A stretch of 64,000 bases of DNA from Mediterranea sp. (in: CFB group bacteria). Lineage in GTDB: Bacteria; Bacteroidota; Bacteroidia; Bacteroidales; Bacteroidaceae. The stretch is from positions 62,001-126,000 of the forward strand of contig JAISIZ010000034.1 in NCBI GenBank assembly GCA_031261785.1. The letters run 5' to 3'. How positions within the stretch are numbered: position 1 is the stretch's first letter; every line of letters begins with the position of its first letter. This document shows, piece by piece, positions 1-9,283 of this stretch. A program made the translations under genes and the position numbers. The notes beneath the pieces were generated by a model, which was not told the DNA's origin, made no database searches, and saw only the letters and a program-made list of their open reading frames with translations.

Positions 1-27
1 CGAAAAAGGTTCAAACGAATTGGAGCT

Positions 28-1095
28 TTAAATCATGATCTCCCCGCTGCCCACGCAAACGCGGGCCTCCTTGTCATACACCACGCCGAACTGTCCCGGG
101 GCGATGCCTTGCAGCCTGGCGGTGGAGACGAGGCGGAAACCCGCTCCGCCAGGCAGCCGCAGGAGCTTCCCCGGGGTGAACTCGGGCGTGTGGCGTATCT
201 TGAAGGTGACGTCGATCTCCTCCTGCCCGGCAGGCCAAGGGTCGGCGGTGATGAAGTGAAAATCGGCCATGAGGAACTCGTTCCCGTACTGCGTCTCCAC
301 GCCGTATCCGCGCGACACGTAGACGATGTTCTCGTCCACGTCCTTACGGATGACGAACCATGGCCCGCCGCTTAGGCCAAGCCCCTTGCGCTGCCCGATG
401 GTGTGGAACCAGTAGCCGCGGTGCGTGCCCACGCGTCGCCCCGTCTCCAGCTCGACGATGGCACCCTCGCGCTCGCCGAGGAAGCGGCGCACGAAGTCGT
501 TGTAGTCGATCTTGCCGAGGAAGCAGATGCCCTGGCTATCCTTTCGCCTGGCGCTGGGCAGGCCGGCCCGCTCGGCGATGGCGCGCACCTCGTTCTTCAT
601 CAGTCCGCCTATGGGAAACATCAACTTCGACACTTGCAGGTAGTCGAGCTGCGCCAGGAAGTCGGTCTGGTCCTTCACCGGATCCTTGGCGGTGCCCAGC
701 CACACCTGTCCGTCGCGACGCGGCGTGGTGGCGTAGTGTCCCGTGGCGGTGAAGTCGAACTCCTTCCCCACCCGCTCCTCGAAACAGCCAAACTTGATGA
801 GTTTGTTGCACATCACGTCGGGATTGGGCGTCAGGCCACGCCGTATCTTGTCGATGGCGTAGGCCGCCACGTTGTCCCAGTACTCGCGCTGCAGGTCGAT
901 CACTTCCAGCCGAAGCCCGTACTTGCGCGCCGTGGCGGTGGACAGCTCGATGTCCTCTTCGGCCGAGCAGTCGTATTCCTCACCGTCCATGCCTATCTTG
1001 ATGTAGAAGAGCGAAGGGCGATACCCCTGCTCGCGGAGGAGGTGGACGACGACCGAGCTGTCGACCCCTCCCGATAATAATACGGCTATATTCAT
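28..1095 (-). CDS. mnmA: tRNA-specific 2-thiouridylase MnmA (ORF extends to 1122; [10 protein letters not shown] start at 1095 preferred)
   Basis: N-terminal PP-loop [46 protein letters not shown] and IGQRKGLGL motifs typical of MnmA/TrmU. Confidence 0.95.
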   Translation of the reverse strand: MNIAVLLSGGVDSSVVVHLLREQGYRPSLFYIKIGMDGEEYDCSAEEDIELSTATARKYGLRLEVIDLQREYWDNVAAYAIDKIRRGLTPNPDVMCNKLIKFGCFEERVGKEFDFTATGHYATTPRRDGQVWLGTAKDPVKDQTDFLAQLDYLQVSKLMFPIGGLMKNEVRAIAERAGLPSARRKDSQGICFLGKIDYNDFVRRFLGEREGAIVELETGRRVGTHRGYWFHTIGQRKGLGLSGGPWFVIRKDVDENIVYVSRGYGVETQYGNEFLMADFHFITADPWPAGQEEIDVTFKIRHTPEFTPGKLLRLPGGAGFRLVSTARLQGIAPGQFGVVYDKEARVCVGSGEIMI

Positions 1096-1134
1096 CTTTC
1101 GATCATTAAAAAACGAGTCCAAAGATACGATATT

Positions 1135-1270
1135 CGCGTGAATATTGCCCCATCGCGGAACGATGATTACAAAATCGCGTGAATCTCGTCCCGTCGCGGA
1201 ACGATGATTACAAAATCGCGTGAATCTCGTTCCGTCGCGGAACGATGATTACAAAATCGCGTGAATCTCA
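1135..1270. repeat. 41-bp-period tandem repeat array (about 3.3 units), locus 1
   Basis: cgcg(t) recurs at 1135, 1176, 1217 and 1258, exactly 41 bp apart; unit cgcgtgaatctcgtyccgtcgcggaacgatgattacaaaat; hairpin cgttccg-tcg-cggaacg at 1228-1244. Confidence 0.95.
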
Positions 1271-2512
1271 GTCCATCATGCTCCGTTTGCCCTCGAGTTG
1301 CGCGCTGGCGTCGACCACGAAAGTTCCCTGGGTCACCACCTCCTCGCCTTCGGTTATCCCCGATAGGACGACATAAGCGTCGCCCAACGACGGCCCGATC
1401 TCCACCTCGCGCATCTCGAACGTAGGCACTTTCGTCTTCGGCCGGCGGACGTAGACGACAGCGCGCTTTCCGGTCCACAGCAAGGCCGACTTGGGGACGA
1501 CGAGACGCTCGGCGCCATCCTTCAGCGGAGCGAGCGCCGTGGCGTTGGCATACATGCCAGGCTTCAACTCTCCACGCGGATTGTCGGCCTCGACGCGCAC
1601 GCTCACCGTCCGCGTGGCGGCGTCGGCCATGGGGTCGATGAAGGCGATGGAGCCTTGGAACACGCGTCCCGGCAGCGCCTGGAGGGTGTACTCCACCCGG
1701 TCGCCCACGGCGAGGAAGGGGAGATCGGCCTCGTAGGCGCTAAAGAGCAGCCAGACGTGCTCGAGGCTGGCCACACTGAAGAGCACGCCACCCCGTTGCA
1801 CGTAGTCGCCCTGGTTCACCATCTTCCGCGTCACGATACCGTCGGTATTGGCCCGCACGTCGATGTAGGGCGACGTGTCGCCCGAGCGTTCCAGCTCGTC
1901 GATCTGCCGGTCGGAGAGCTTCCACAGGCGCAGCTTTTCGCGGGCGGCGGGCAGCAGGGCGGGATTTCCGGCCCGCAGGCGCACGGCCTCGAGCAGCTCC
2001 TGCTGCGCGGTGAGCAGCTCGGGCGAGTAAATGGTGGCGATGGTCTGCCCCTGCCGCACGCTCTGCCCGGTGAAGTCGACCTCCAGGCGCTCTATCCGTC
2101 CGGCGAAGTGCGAGGTTTGCGACCGCGACAGGCGCTCGTCGACCTGCACCGTGCCGTAGAGGCGTATCCGCTTCACGGCCCGCTGGCGGCCCACACGGGT
2201 GGTCTCCACGCGCGCCAGTGCCATGGCCTCGGGTGTGAGGCTGACGGCAGAGCTGTCGGCAGCGGTGGCCTCATGGCTCTCGTCGGCGGGCTTCAGCGGG
2301 ATGAGCGTCATGCCGCATAGGGGACACTTGCCCGGCTTGTCGAGCTTGATTTGCGGGTGCATGGCGCAGGTCCACAATTTCGGCGCTACGGCCGTGGCCG
2401 TACTGTCGTCGGCCCGCTCCCAAGGTCGCCACAGTGCCACCGCGGCGACGAGGAGGGCGACGAGGCAGAGCGTCGCCACTCCAAATGTGATTTGTTTCTT
2501 ATTGGGTTTCAT
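1268..2512 (-). CDS. cusB: Efflux RND transporter periplasmic adaptor subunit with N-terminal heavy-metal-binding domain (CusB-like)
   Basis: WTCAMHPQIKLDKPGKCPLCGMTLIPL metal-binding domain, then HlyD/CusB adaptor sequence; operon with TolC-like and CusA-like genes. Confidence 0.9.
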   Translation of the reverse strand: MKPNKKQITFGVATLCLVALLVAAVALWRPWERADDSTATAVAPKLWTCAMHPQIKLDKPGKCPLCGMTLIPLKPADESHEATAADSSAVSLTPEAMALARVETTRVGRQRAVKRIRLYGTVQVDERLSRSQTSHFAGRIERLEVDFTGQSVRQGQTIATIYSPELLTAQQELLEAVRLRAGNPALLPAAREKLRLWKLSDRQIDELERSGDTSPYIDVRANTDGIVTRKMVNQGDYVQRGGVLFSVASLEHVWLLFSAYEADLPFLAVGDRVEYTLQALPGRVFQGSIAFIDPMADAATRTVSVRVEADNPRGELKPGMYANATALAPLKDGAERLVVPKSALLWTGKRAVVYVRRPKTKVPTFEMREVEIGPSLGDAYVVLSGITEGEEVVTQGTFVVDASAQLEGKRSMMD

Positions 2513-2545
2513 TTCGTCCTTATACCTTATTATATATATGCTTGC

Positions 2546-3841
2546 TTACTCTTCCCTTTCCTGCCCGAACGAGGCGAGGCTGCGGATGGTGGCCACCTTC
2601 GTGTTATAGTCGGCCACCGCCTCGGCGGACTTGAGCCGGTAGTCGAGCAACTGGCGCTCCACCTCGATAACGTTCGTGAGGCCCGACGTGCCGGCCTCAA
2701 ACTCACGCAATGCCAGTTCGTAAGCCGATCGGGCCAGGCGGATCTGCTCCTTGTAGAGAGCCATGCGGCGCGCGGCGTCGTCCAGTTCGTGCCTGGCTTC
2801 TACGAGCCGTGCCTCGAGGGCGCTCAGCGTCCCGGCGTACTTGGCCCGGCTGGCTTCGCGCCACAGCAAGCCCTGCCGCCGGGCCGCCTTGTATTTGGCG
2901 CGGTAGATGGGGATGCTGACGGACACCATAGGCATCACCATGTCGCGTCCGTTCATGCCGCCCATGCCCAGCATGGGGTCGTTTGTCTTCTTGTTGAGCA
3001 TGTATTGCAATCCCACGCCCAGCATGGGGTATCCCCGCTTCCGGGCGAGTTTCGTCTTGGCCTCGTCGGCCAGTCGCTCCTCATCGAGCAGTCCCAGGGC
3101 GGGATTCAGGCGTTCGATGCCAGCCCGGGTCGACGCCTCGTCGAACACGTAGGATGTCGCCTCCAGCGAATCGGGCACCTGCACGGCCGTGGCCGCGGGC
3201 CGATTGAGCAAGACGTTGAATTTCGCCTCGGCCACTTCCAGGGCCGAGCGGCTTTCGGCTATGGCGTCGTCGGCCTCGGCCAGCTCCATGCGAACACGCA
3301 GCACGGCCGACATGCCCCCCTTTCCGGCCGTGAACCGGCTGGTGGCCAGCTCCTCGAGGCGAGCGAGCAGCTGGCGGCTTTCCCGGCGCGTGAGCCATCG
3401 CTGCCGCAAGGCGCATAGCTTGTACCACTGCGTGTAGACGGCGAGGTAGAGCGCGTCGCGGCTGGCCCTGAACTTCTCGTAAGCCATCCGTGCCTCGTGC
3501 GTCGCCTCAGCGTGCGCCGCCCCCTTGGTACCAAACCAGGGAAACATCTGCATCAGCTTGAATTGCGCCACTTGCTTGCCGCCCACGATGGCCATGGGAT
3601 CGAGAAAGAATCCCATGTCCAGCGTAGGGTCGGGATAAGCCCCCGCCTGCGGCAGTTGCCGCAAGGCCGCCTGGTAGCCGAGGAAGTCGGCACGCAGCGC
3701 GGGATTGTTCTCGGCCGCCATCCGCAGGTAGGCGTCGAGCGAATCGGCCCGCCGCTCCTGGCAGCGGACAGCGGGCAGCGCTAAGCAAGCCGCCGCACAG
3801 AAACATAGAATCAGCCTATCTCTTCTCCTCATTCTCCACAT
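2546..3841 (-). CDS. TolC family outer membrane efflux protein
   Basis: Signal peptide and coiled-coil TolC-like repeats; sits between CusA and CusB ORFs and overlaps cusA by 26 bp. Confidence 0.88.
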   Translation of the reverse strand: MWRMRRRDRLILCFCAAACLALPAVRCQERRADSLDAYLRMAAENNPALRADFLGYQAALRQLPQAGAYPDPTLDMGFFLDPMAIVGGKQVAQFKLMQMFPWFGTKGAAHAEATHEARMAYEKFRASRDALYLAVYTQWYKLCALRQRWLTRRESRQLLARLEELATSRFTAGKGGMSAVLRVRMELAEADDAIAESRSALEVAEAKFNVLLNRPAATAVQVPDSLEATSYVFDEASTRAGIERLNPALGLLDEERLADEAKTKLARKRGYPMLGVGLQYMLNKKTNDPMLGMGGMNGRDMVMPMVSVSIPIYRAKYKAARRQGLLWREASRAKYAGTLSALEARLVEARHELDDAARRMALYKEQIRLARSAYELALREFEAGTSGLTNVIEVERQLLDYRLKSAEAVADYNTKVATIRSLASFGQEREE

Positions 3842-6800
3842 CCTCCATATTCTCTATTCCTTCATTCTTCGTTCCTAATTCTTCATTCTTGATTCTCAAT
3901 TCCCTCCACCAGCATTGCAGCACGGGCACCACGAACATGGTCATGGACTGTATGAGCATGCCTCCGAAGGTGGGGATGGCCATCGGCACCATGATGTCGG
4001 CGCCCTTTCCCGTCGAGGTAAGCACGGGCAGCAGGGCGATGAGGGCGGTAGCGGTGGTCATGGCGGCGGGACGCACTCGCTTCAGTCCGGCTTGCGTCAC
4101 GGCCTCGCGAATCTCGTCGGGCGTACGCGGACGCAGCCGGGCGAACGTGTCGTGTATGTAGGTACCCATCAGCACGCCGTCGTTGGTGGCTATGCCGAAA
4201 AGGGCGATGAAGCCCACCCAGACGGCGATGCTCAAGTTGATGGGATGCATCTGGAAGACCTCGCGCAGGTTGGCGCCTCCCACGTCGAAGTTCATGAACC
4301 ACGGCTGCCCGTATAGCCACATCAGGATGAAGCCTCCGGCGAAGGCGACAACGACCCCCGAGAAGTGGATAAGCGAGGCGGTGACGGTGCGGAACCTGAA
4401 GTAAAGGATGAGCAAGATGGCCAACAGACTCAACGGAATCACGAAGAGCAGCCTACGCGCGGCCCGGGCCTGCTGCTCGTAGTTGCCGGCGAAGCGGTAG
4501 GTCACGCCCTTGGGAAGCCTCAGCTCGCCGTTGGACATAGCCGCCCGCAACGCCTTGTCGGCTTCGTGTACCACGTCCACCTCGGCCCGGTCGGGCAACT
4601 TGTCGAAGATGACATATCCCACCAGGAACGTGTTCTCGCTCTGTATCATCTGCGCCCCCCGGGTGTAGCCGATAGTGGCCACCTCGCCCAGCGGGATCTG
4701 CGCCCCGGTGGCCGTGGGCACGATGACACGCGACAAGGCGTCGGGGTCGTCGCGCAGCTCGCGCGGATAGCGCAGCCGCACCGGAAACCGCTCGCGTCCC
4801 TCCACGGTGGTGGTGAGCGGCGTGCCCCCCACGGCGGCGCTTATCACGCCTTGCAGGTCGGACACGGTGATGCCGTAGCGGGCCATGGCCGAGCGGTCCA
4901 GCGCGATCTCTATATAGGGTTCGCCCACCGCCCGGTCGTAGAACACGGTAGAAGCCTCGATGGACGGCACGCGCTTCAGCGCCGCCTCGAGCGCCTTGCC
5001 GGCCCGCTCTATCGAGGGCAGGTCGGGTCCCGATACCTTGATGCCCATCGGGGCGCGCATACCGGTAGAGAGCATCACCTCGCGCGCCTCGATGGGTTGC
5101 AATTTGGGAGCCGACGTCAGTCCGGGCAGTCGGGCCGCTTTCACGATCTCTTGCCAGATGTCGTCGGCGCGCCGTATCCGGGGTCGCCACTGCCGCACCC
5201 GATTCCCGCGGGCGTCAAGTCCGTACTCGGGCCGGTAGTTGATGGTGACCTCGAACATCTGCGCCGGCGCCGGGTCGAGGGCGGAGTTCACCCTGCCCCA
5301 TTTTCCCACGGCGCTCTCCACCTCGGGAATAGCGGAGATGCGGCGATCCAGTTCGCGCACGTAGTCAATGTCCTGCGTGATGCCGCTATGGGGCATGGCC
5401 GTAGGCATCAGCAGGAACGAGCCTTCGTCGAGGCTCGGCATGAACTCCTCGCCGAAACCCCGCCAGGCCCACAGCCCCAACGCCACCGTGACAACAGGCA
5501 CCAGGATGAACTGCCAGCGATGTGCCAGGCACCAACGCAAGAGGCGCTCGTAATGGCGCGTCAGCAGCCACAGCACCCCCAGTATCGCCGCGATGGCCAC
5601 CACCACGAACAGCAGGTTGACGAGGCGTCCGGCATCCTCGCCCAGAGGCATCCACTCGAAAGCGAGGTAGCCCACCAGCGCCAGCGCCACCGCGCCAACC
5701 CTCAGCCAGGCCGGCAGGCGGGGCAGGCGTCCCAGTCCACCCATCAGCCGGGCGCCCGCCCGCCACGAGAAGACGTAGTAGGCGAGCGTAGGCAACATCG
5801 CCACCCCCAGCACGAAGGCCGAAAGCAGGGCGAACGTCTTGGTGTAGGCCAACGGATGGAACAGCTTCCCTTCCTGCGCCTGCAAGGCGAACACGGGTAT
5901 GAAGCTCACGATGGTGGTAAGCATCGCCGTGGAGACCGCCCCCGACACCTCGGCGACGCTCCGGTAGATGAGGTCGGCCAAGGCTTTTCCCCGGCAGGCT
6001 CCCCCACCCTCGCGCTCCAGATGCCGCAAAATGTTCTCCACGAAGATGACGCCCACGTCGACCATCACGCCGATGGCGATGGCTATCCCTGACAAGGCCA
6101 CGATATTGGCCTCCACGTCGAACTGCCGCATCAGGACAAACGTGGCCAGCACGGCGATGGGCAATATGCTGGAGATGACGAGCGACGCGCGCAGGTTGAA
6201 CACCAGCACGATGACCACGATGACGCAGATGAGCACCTCGTGCGAGAGCGCCGTTCCCAGCGTGTCCACCGTCTCGCCAATGAGGCCCGAGCGGTCGTAA
6301 AAGGGCACCACGGTGACCTGCGACACGGTGCCGTCGGCCAGTGTCTTACGCGGCAGTCCCGCCTGCGTCTCCGCGATTTTCGCCTTCACGCCGGCTATCA
6401 CCTGCATGGGGTTCGAACCGTAGCGGGCCACCACCACGCCGCCCACCGCCTCGACACCCTCCTTGTCGAGGCCACCCCGCCGCACGGCCGGGCCGAGCGT
6501 GACGAAAGCCACGTCGCGCAGCTTTACCGGCACGCCTTCGCGCACCGTCACCACGGCCTCTTCGAGGTCGGCCGCGTTCTTGATGTATCCCAGCCCGCGC
6601 ACCAGATATTCCACGCGGTTCATCTCCACGGTCTCGGCGCCAATGTCGAGGTTGCTCTTCCGCACGGCACGCGCCACGTCGTCGACCGACACACCGTAGG
6701 CGCGCATGGCGTCGGGGTTGATCTCCACCTGGTACTCCTTCACGAAGCCGCCCACGCTGGCCACCTCCGACACGCCCTCGGCCGTGGAGAGCGAATACTT

Positions 6801-7346
6801 CACGTAGAAATCCTGGATGGTGCGCAGCTCCTCCGCGCTCCACCCTCCCGCGGGCCGTCCGGTCGAGGGGTCGCGCCCCTCCAGCGTGTACCAATAGATT
6901 TGCCCCAAAGCCGTGGCGTCGGGGCCGAGGCTGGGCTTCACCCCTTGCGGCAGTAGGCCGGCGGGGAGGGAATTCAGCTTCTCGAGGATACGCGAGCGGC
7001 TCCAGTAGAAGTCCACCCCATCGTTGAAGATGACGTAGACAAACGACATGCCGAACATGGAGGTAGCCCGGATGGTCTTCACCCCGGGGATGCCCAGCAG
7101 CGACGTGGTGAGGGGATAGGTAATCTGGTCCTGGATATCTTTGGGCGAGCGCCCGTCCCATTGCGTGGCCACGATCTGCTGGTTGTCGCCAATGTCGGGA
7201 ATGGCGTCCACGGCCACGGGGTCGCGGGGCAACCAAGCGCCTTTCCAGTCGAAAGGCGCGGCCGACAGTCCCCAGACGATGAGGAGAGCCAGCAGCAAGA
7301 GGGTGATCAGTCGGTTGTCGAGGAAATATTTTATGATTCTGTCCAT
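3816..7346 (-). CDS. cusA: CusA/CzcA family heavy-metal efflux RND transporter permease
   Basis: 1176 aa; MDRIIKYFLDNRLITLLLLALL, DAIPDIGDNQQIV, WSRSRILEKL, GIAIAIGVMVDVGVIFVEN typical of HME-RND pumps. Confidence 0.95.
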   Translation of the reverse strand: MDRIIKYFLDNRLITLLLLALLIVWGLSAAPFDWKGAWLPRDPVAVDAIPDIGDNQQIVATQWDGRSPKDIQDQITYPLTTSLLGIPGVKTIRATSMFGMSFVYVIFNDGVDFYWSRSRILEKLNSLPAGLLPQGVKPSLGPDATALGQIYWYTLEGRDPSTGRPAGGWSAEELRTIQDFYVKYSLSTAEGVSEVASVGGFVKEYQVEINPDAMRAYGVSVDDVARAVRKSNLDIGAETVEMNRVEYLVRGLGYIKNAADLEEAVVTVREGVPVKLRDVAFVTLGPAVRRGGLDKEGVEAVGGVVVARYGSNPMQVIAGVKAKIAETQAGLPRKTLADGTVSQVTVVPFYDRSGLIGETVDTLGTALSHEVLICVIVVIVLVFNLRASLVISSILPIAVLATFVLMRQFDVEANIVALSGIAIAIGVMVDVGVIFVENILRHLEREGGGACRGKALADLIYRSVAEVSGAVSTAMLTTIVSFIPVFALQAQEGKLFHPLAYTKTFALLSAFVLGVAMLPTLAYYVFSWRAGARLMGGLGRLPRLPAWLRVGAVALALVGYLAFEWMPLGEDAGRLVNLLFVVVAIAAILGVLWLLTRHYERLLRWCLAHRWQFILVPVVTVALGLWAWRGFGEEFMPSLDEGSFLLMPTAMPHSGITQDIDYVRELDRRISAIPEVESAVGKWGRVNSALDPAPAQMFEVTINYRPEYGLDARGNRVRQWRPRIRRADDIWQEIVKAARLPGLTSAPKLQPIEAREVMLSTGMRAPMGIKVSGPDLPSIERAGKALEAALKRVPSIEASTVFYDRAVGEPYIEIALDRSAMARYGITVSDLQGVISAAVGGTPLTTTVEGRERFPVRLRYPRELRDDPDALSRVIVPTATGAQIPLGEVATIGYTRGAQMIQSENTFLVGYVIFDKLPDRAEVDVVHEADKALRAAMSNGELRLPKGVTYRFAGNYEQQARAARRLLFVIPLSLLAILLILYFRFRTVTASLIHFSGVVVAFAGGFILMWLYGQPWFMNFDVGGANLREVFQMHPINLSIAVWVGFIALFGIATNDGVLMGTYIHDTFARLRPRTPDEIREAVTQAGLKRVRPAAMTTATALIALLPVLTSTGKGADIMVPMAIPTFGGMLIQSMTMFVVPVLQCWWRELRIKNEELGTKNEGIENMEDVENEEKR
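3842..3905. repeat. Heptamer-like degenerate repeat (attcttcattcttgattctcaattccc...) covering the cusA 3' end
   Basis: Recurrent attctt/attctc/aattc units; translates in cusA as RELRIKNEELGTKNEGIENMEDVENEEKR. Confidence 0.75.
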
Positions 7347-7382
7347 GCGTGATTAATTTGCGCGTCGTGTCCGTAAGGGTTC

Positions 7383-7504
7383 ACCACAGAGGACACAGAG
7401 TTTCACGGAGTTTTAGTTTATGTCCCGGCTTGTCTTCCGCGGCACGATACGCGGAAATCCGTGCGAGAAACAAGAACTCCGTGAAACTCCGTGTCCTCTG
7501 TGGT
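7383..7504. repeat. Long inverted repeat, CACAGA class, copy 1
   Basis: Arms accacagaggacacagagtttcacggagtt (7383-7412) and aactccgtgaaactccgtgtcctctgtggt (7475-7504); one mismatch over 30 nt. Confidence 0.93.
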
Positions 7505-7520
7505 AGCTCTCTCCGAATCG

Positions 7521-8831
7521 CTAAATGCTGTCCAGCGCCTGCCCGAGGTCGGCGATGATGTCGTCGACGTGCTCGGTGCCTATCGAGAGGCGTATGGTGC
7601 TTTGCTTGATGCCCTGCTCGGCCAGCTCCCGCTCGTTGAGTTGCGAATGGGTGGTGGTGGCCGGGTGGATGACGAGCGACTTCACGTCGGCCACGTTGGC
7701 CAGCAGCGAGAAGATCTTCAGGCTGTCGATCACCTTGTGCGCCTCCTCCTGTCCACCCTTGATCTCAAAAGTGAAGATGGAACCTCCGCCGCAGGGGAAA
7801 TAGCGTTGGTAGAGGGCGTGGTCGGGATGTCCGGGCAGCGAGGGATGGTTCACCACCGCCACCTTGGGATGCTTCGCCAGGAAATCCACCACGCGGAGCG
7901 CGTTGTAGACGTGGCGCTCCACCCTCAGCGAGAGTGTCTCCACCCCTTGCAGCAGCATGAAGGCGTTGAAAGGGCTGATGGCCGCTCCCGTGTCGCGGAG
8001 CAACACCGCGCGGATGCGCACCACATAGGCGGCAGGGCCGGCGGCGTCGACGAAACGTACCCCGTGGTAACTCTGGTCGGGTTCCGCCAGCTGCGGGAAC
8101 TTGCCCGACGCCGTCCAGTCGAATTTCCCCGAATCCACGATGACGCCTCCCAGGCTGGTGCCGTGTCCGCCGATAAACTTGGTGGCCGAGTGCAACACGA
8201 TGTCGGCCCCGTGCTCGATGGGTCGGATGAGGAACGGCGTGCCGAAGGTGTTGTCCACGAGCAACGGTATACCGTGCCGATGGGCGATGGCCGCCACCTC
8301 CTCAATGTCGATGAGGTTGCAGTTGGGGTTGCCGAAAGTCTCGATGAATATCGCTTTGGTGTTCGCGCGGATGGCCTTCTCGAAGTTGCCCGTGTCCGAT
8401 GGGTCGACGAAGGTCGTCTCCACGCCATACGTAGGCAAGGTGTGCGCCAGCAGGTTGTACGTGCCGCCGTAGATGGTCTCGGCCGACACGATGTGGTCGC
8501 CCGCACGGGTGATGTTCTGGAAGGCGTAGGTGATGGCCGCCGCTCCCGACCCTACGGCCAGCGCGGCGACGCCTCCCTCGAGGGCCGCCATGCGCCGTTC
8601 GAAGACCTCCTGGGTGGGGTTCGTGAGCCGTCCGTAGATGTTGCCCGCGTCCTGCAGGCCGAAGCGTGCGGCCGCGTGCGCCGAGTCGTGGAATACGTAC
8701 GAGGTGGTTTGGTAAATGGGTACGGCCCGCGCGTCGGTGACCGGGTCGGCCGTCTCTTGCCCCACGTGGAGTTGCAAGGTCTCGAAGTGCAAATTCTTTT
8801 CTTCCATCTGCTTTACAGTTTTATGGTTCAT
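7521..8831 (-). CDS. metY: O-acetylhomoserine aminocarboxypropyltransferase/cysteine synthase family (PLP-dependent)
   Basis: FETLQLHVGQETADPVTDARAVPIYQTTSYVF, GRLTNPTQEVFERRMAALEGG, SATKFIGGHGTSLGG; start set at MNHKTVKQMEEKN (ORF runs to 8930). Confidence 0.93.
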   Translation of the reverse strand: MNHKTVKQMEEKNLHFETLQLHVGQETADPVTDARAVPIYQTTSYVFHDSAHAAARFGLQDAGNIYGRLTNPTQEVFERRMAALEGGVAALAVGSGAAAITYAFQNITRAGDHIVSAETIYGGTYNLLAHTLPTYGVETTFVDPSDTGNFEKAIRANTKAIFIETFGNPNCNLIDIEEVAAIAHRHGIPLLVDNTFGTPFLIRPIEHGADIVLHSATKFIGGHGTSLGGVIVDSGKFDWTASGKFPQLAEPDQSYHGVRFVDAAGPAAYVVRIRAVLLRDTGAAISPFNAFMLLQGVETLSLRVERHVYNALRVVDFLAKHPKVAVVNHPSLPGHPDHALYQRYFPCGGGSIFTFEIKGGQEEAHKVIDSLKIFSLLANVADVKSLVIHPATTTHSQLNERELAEQGIKQSTIRLSIGTEHVDDIIADLGQALDSI

Positions 8832-9065
8832 AAATATTCTTTCTCTTCTACTAATCGATGTCGATGTTTGAATGCCGCGAAGATACGGCAAATCGCAGGA
8901 ACTCGCATCGCCCATAGGCGTCATTTTCATACCACGAATGTGGTAAAAGACGCCTTATCCGCGGGCGTTGTACGAAGTGACATCATTTATGGCTGTTATG
9001 ATACACCGTTTGTCTGGCGAAACACGTATCTTTGTCCCAAGAACCAATCAAGAGAGAAAAACGTG

Positions 9066-9146
9066 ATGAAAGCTTGGATATTACTTATCGCCGCCATCCT
9101 TATCGGATTATGGGCGCTCTACTCCTCCTGGGAGCAAGAGGAATGA
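9066..9146 (+). CDS. Putative 26-aa single-pass membrane micropeptide
   Basis: ATG at 9066, MKAWILLIAAILIGLWALYSSWEQEE, stop at 9144-9146; TATCTTTG box at 9027-9034 and purine-rich agagagaaaaacgtg before the ATG. Confidence 0.5.
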   Translation: MKAWILLIAAILIGLWALYSSWEQEE

Positions 9147-9283
9147 GTTTACGGGTCGGGCACTCCGCGATGCGGGCGCCTCTTCCGGAAATGATTCCCC
9201 GACGACGAAAACGGGGCATGAGCCGATTTTATTCCGTATATTTGCTCCGAAAATCAACGAAACCGTAAAGAGACATCAGAGAT

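Noticed and set aside
4365-6092. 575-aa plus-strand ORF antisense to cusA
   Set aside because: Shadow ORF; His/Gln/Arg-rich composition without recognisable family.
8832-9026. SAM riboswitch upstream of metY
   Set aside because: Looked for S-box-like conserved segments on the minus strand and did not see them; ORF extension to 8930 is likely just open frame.
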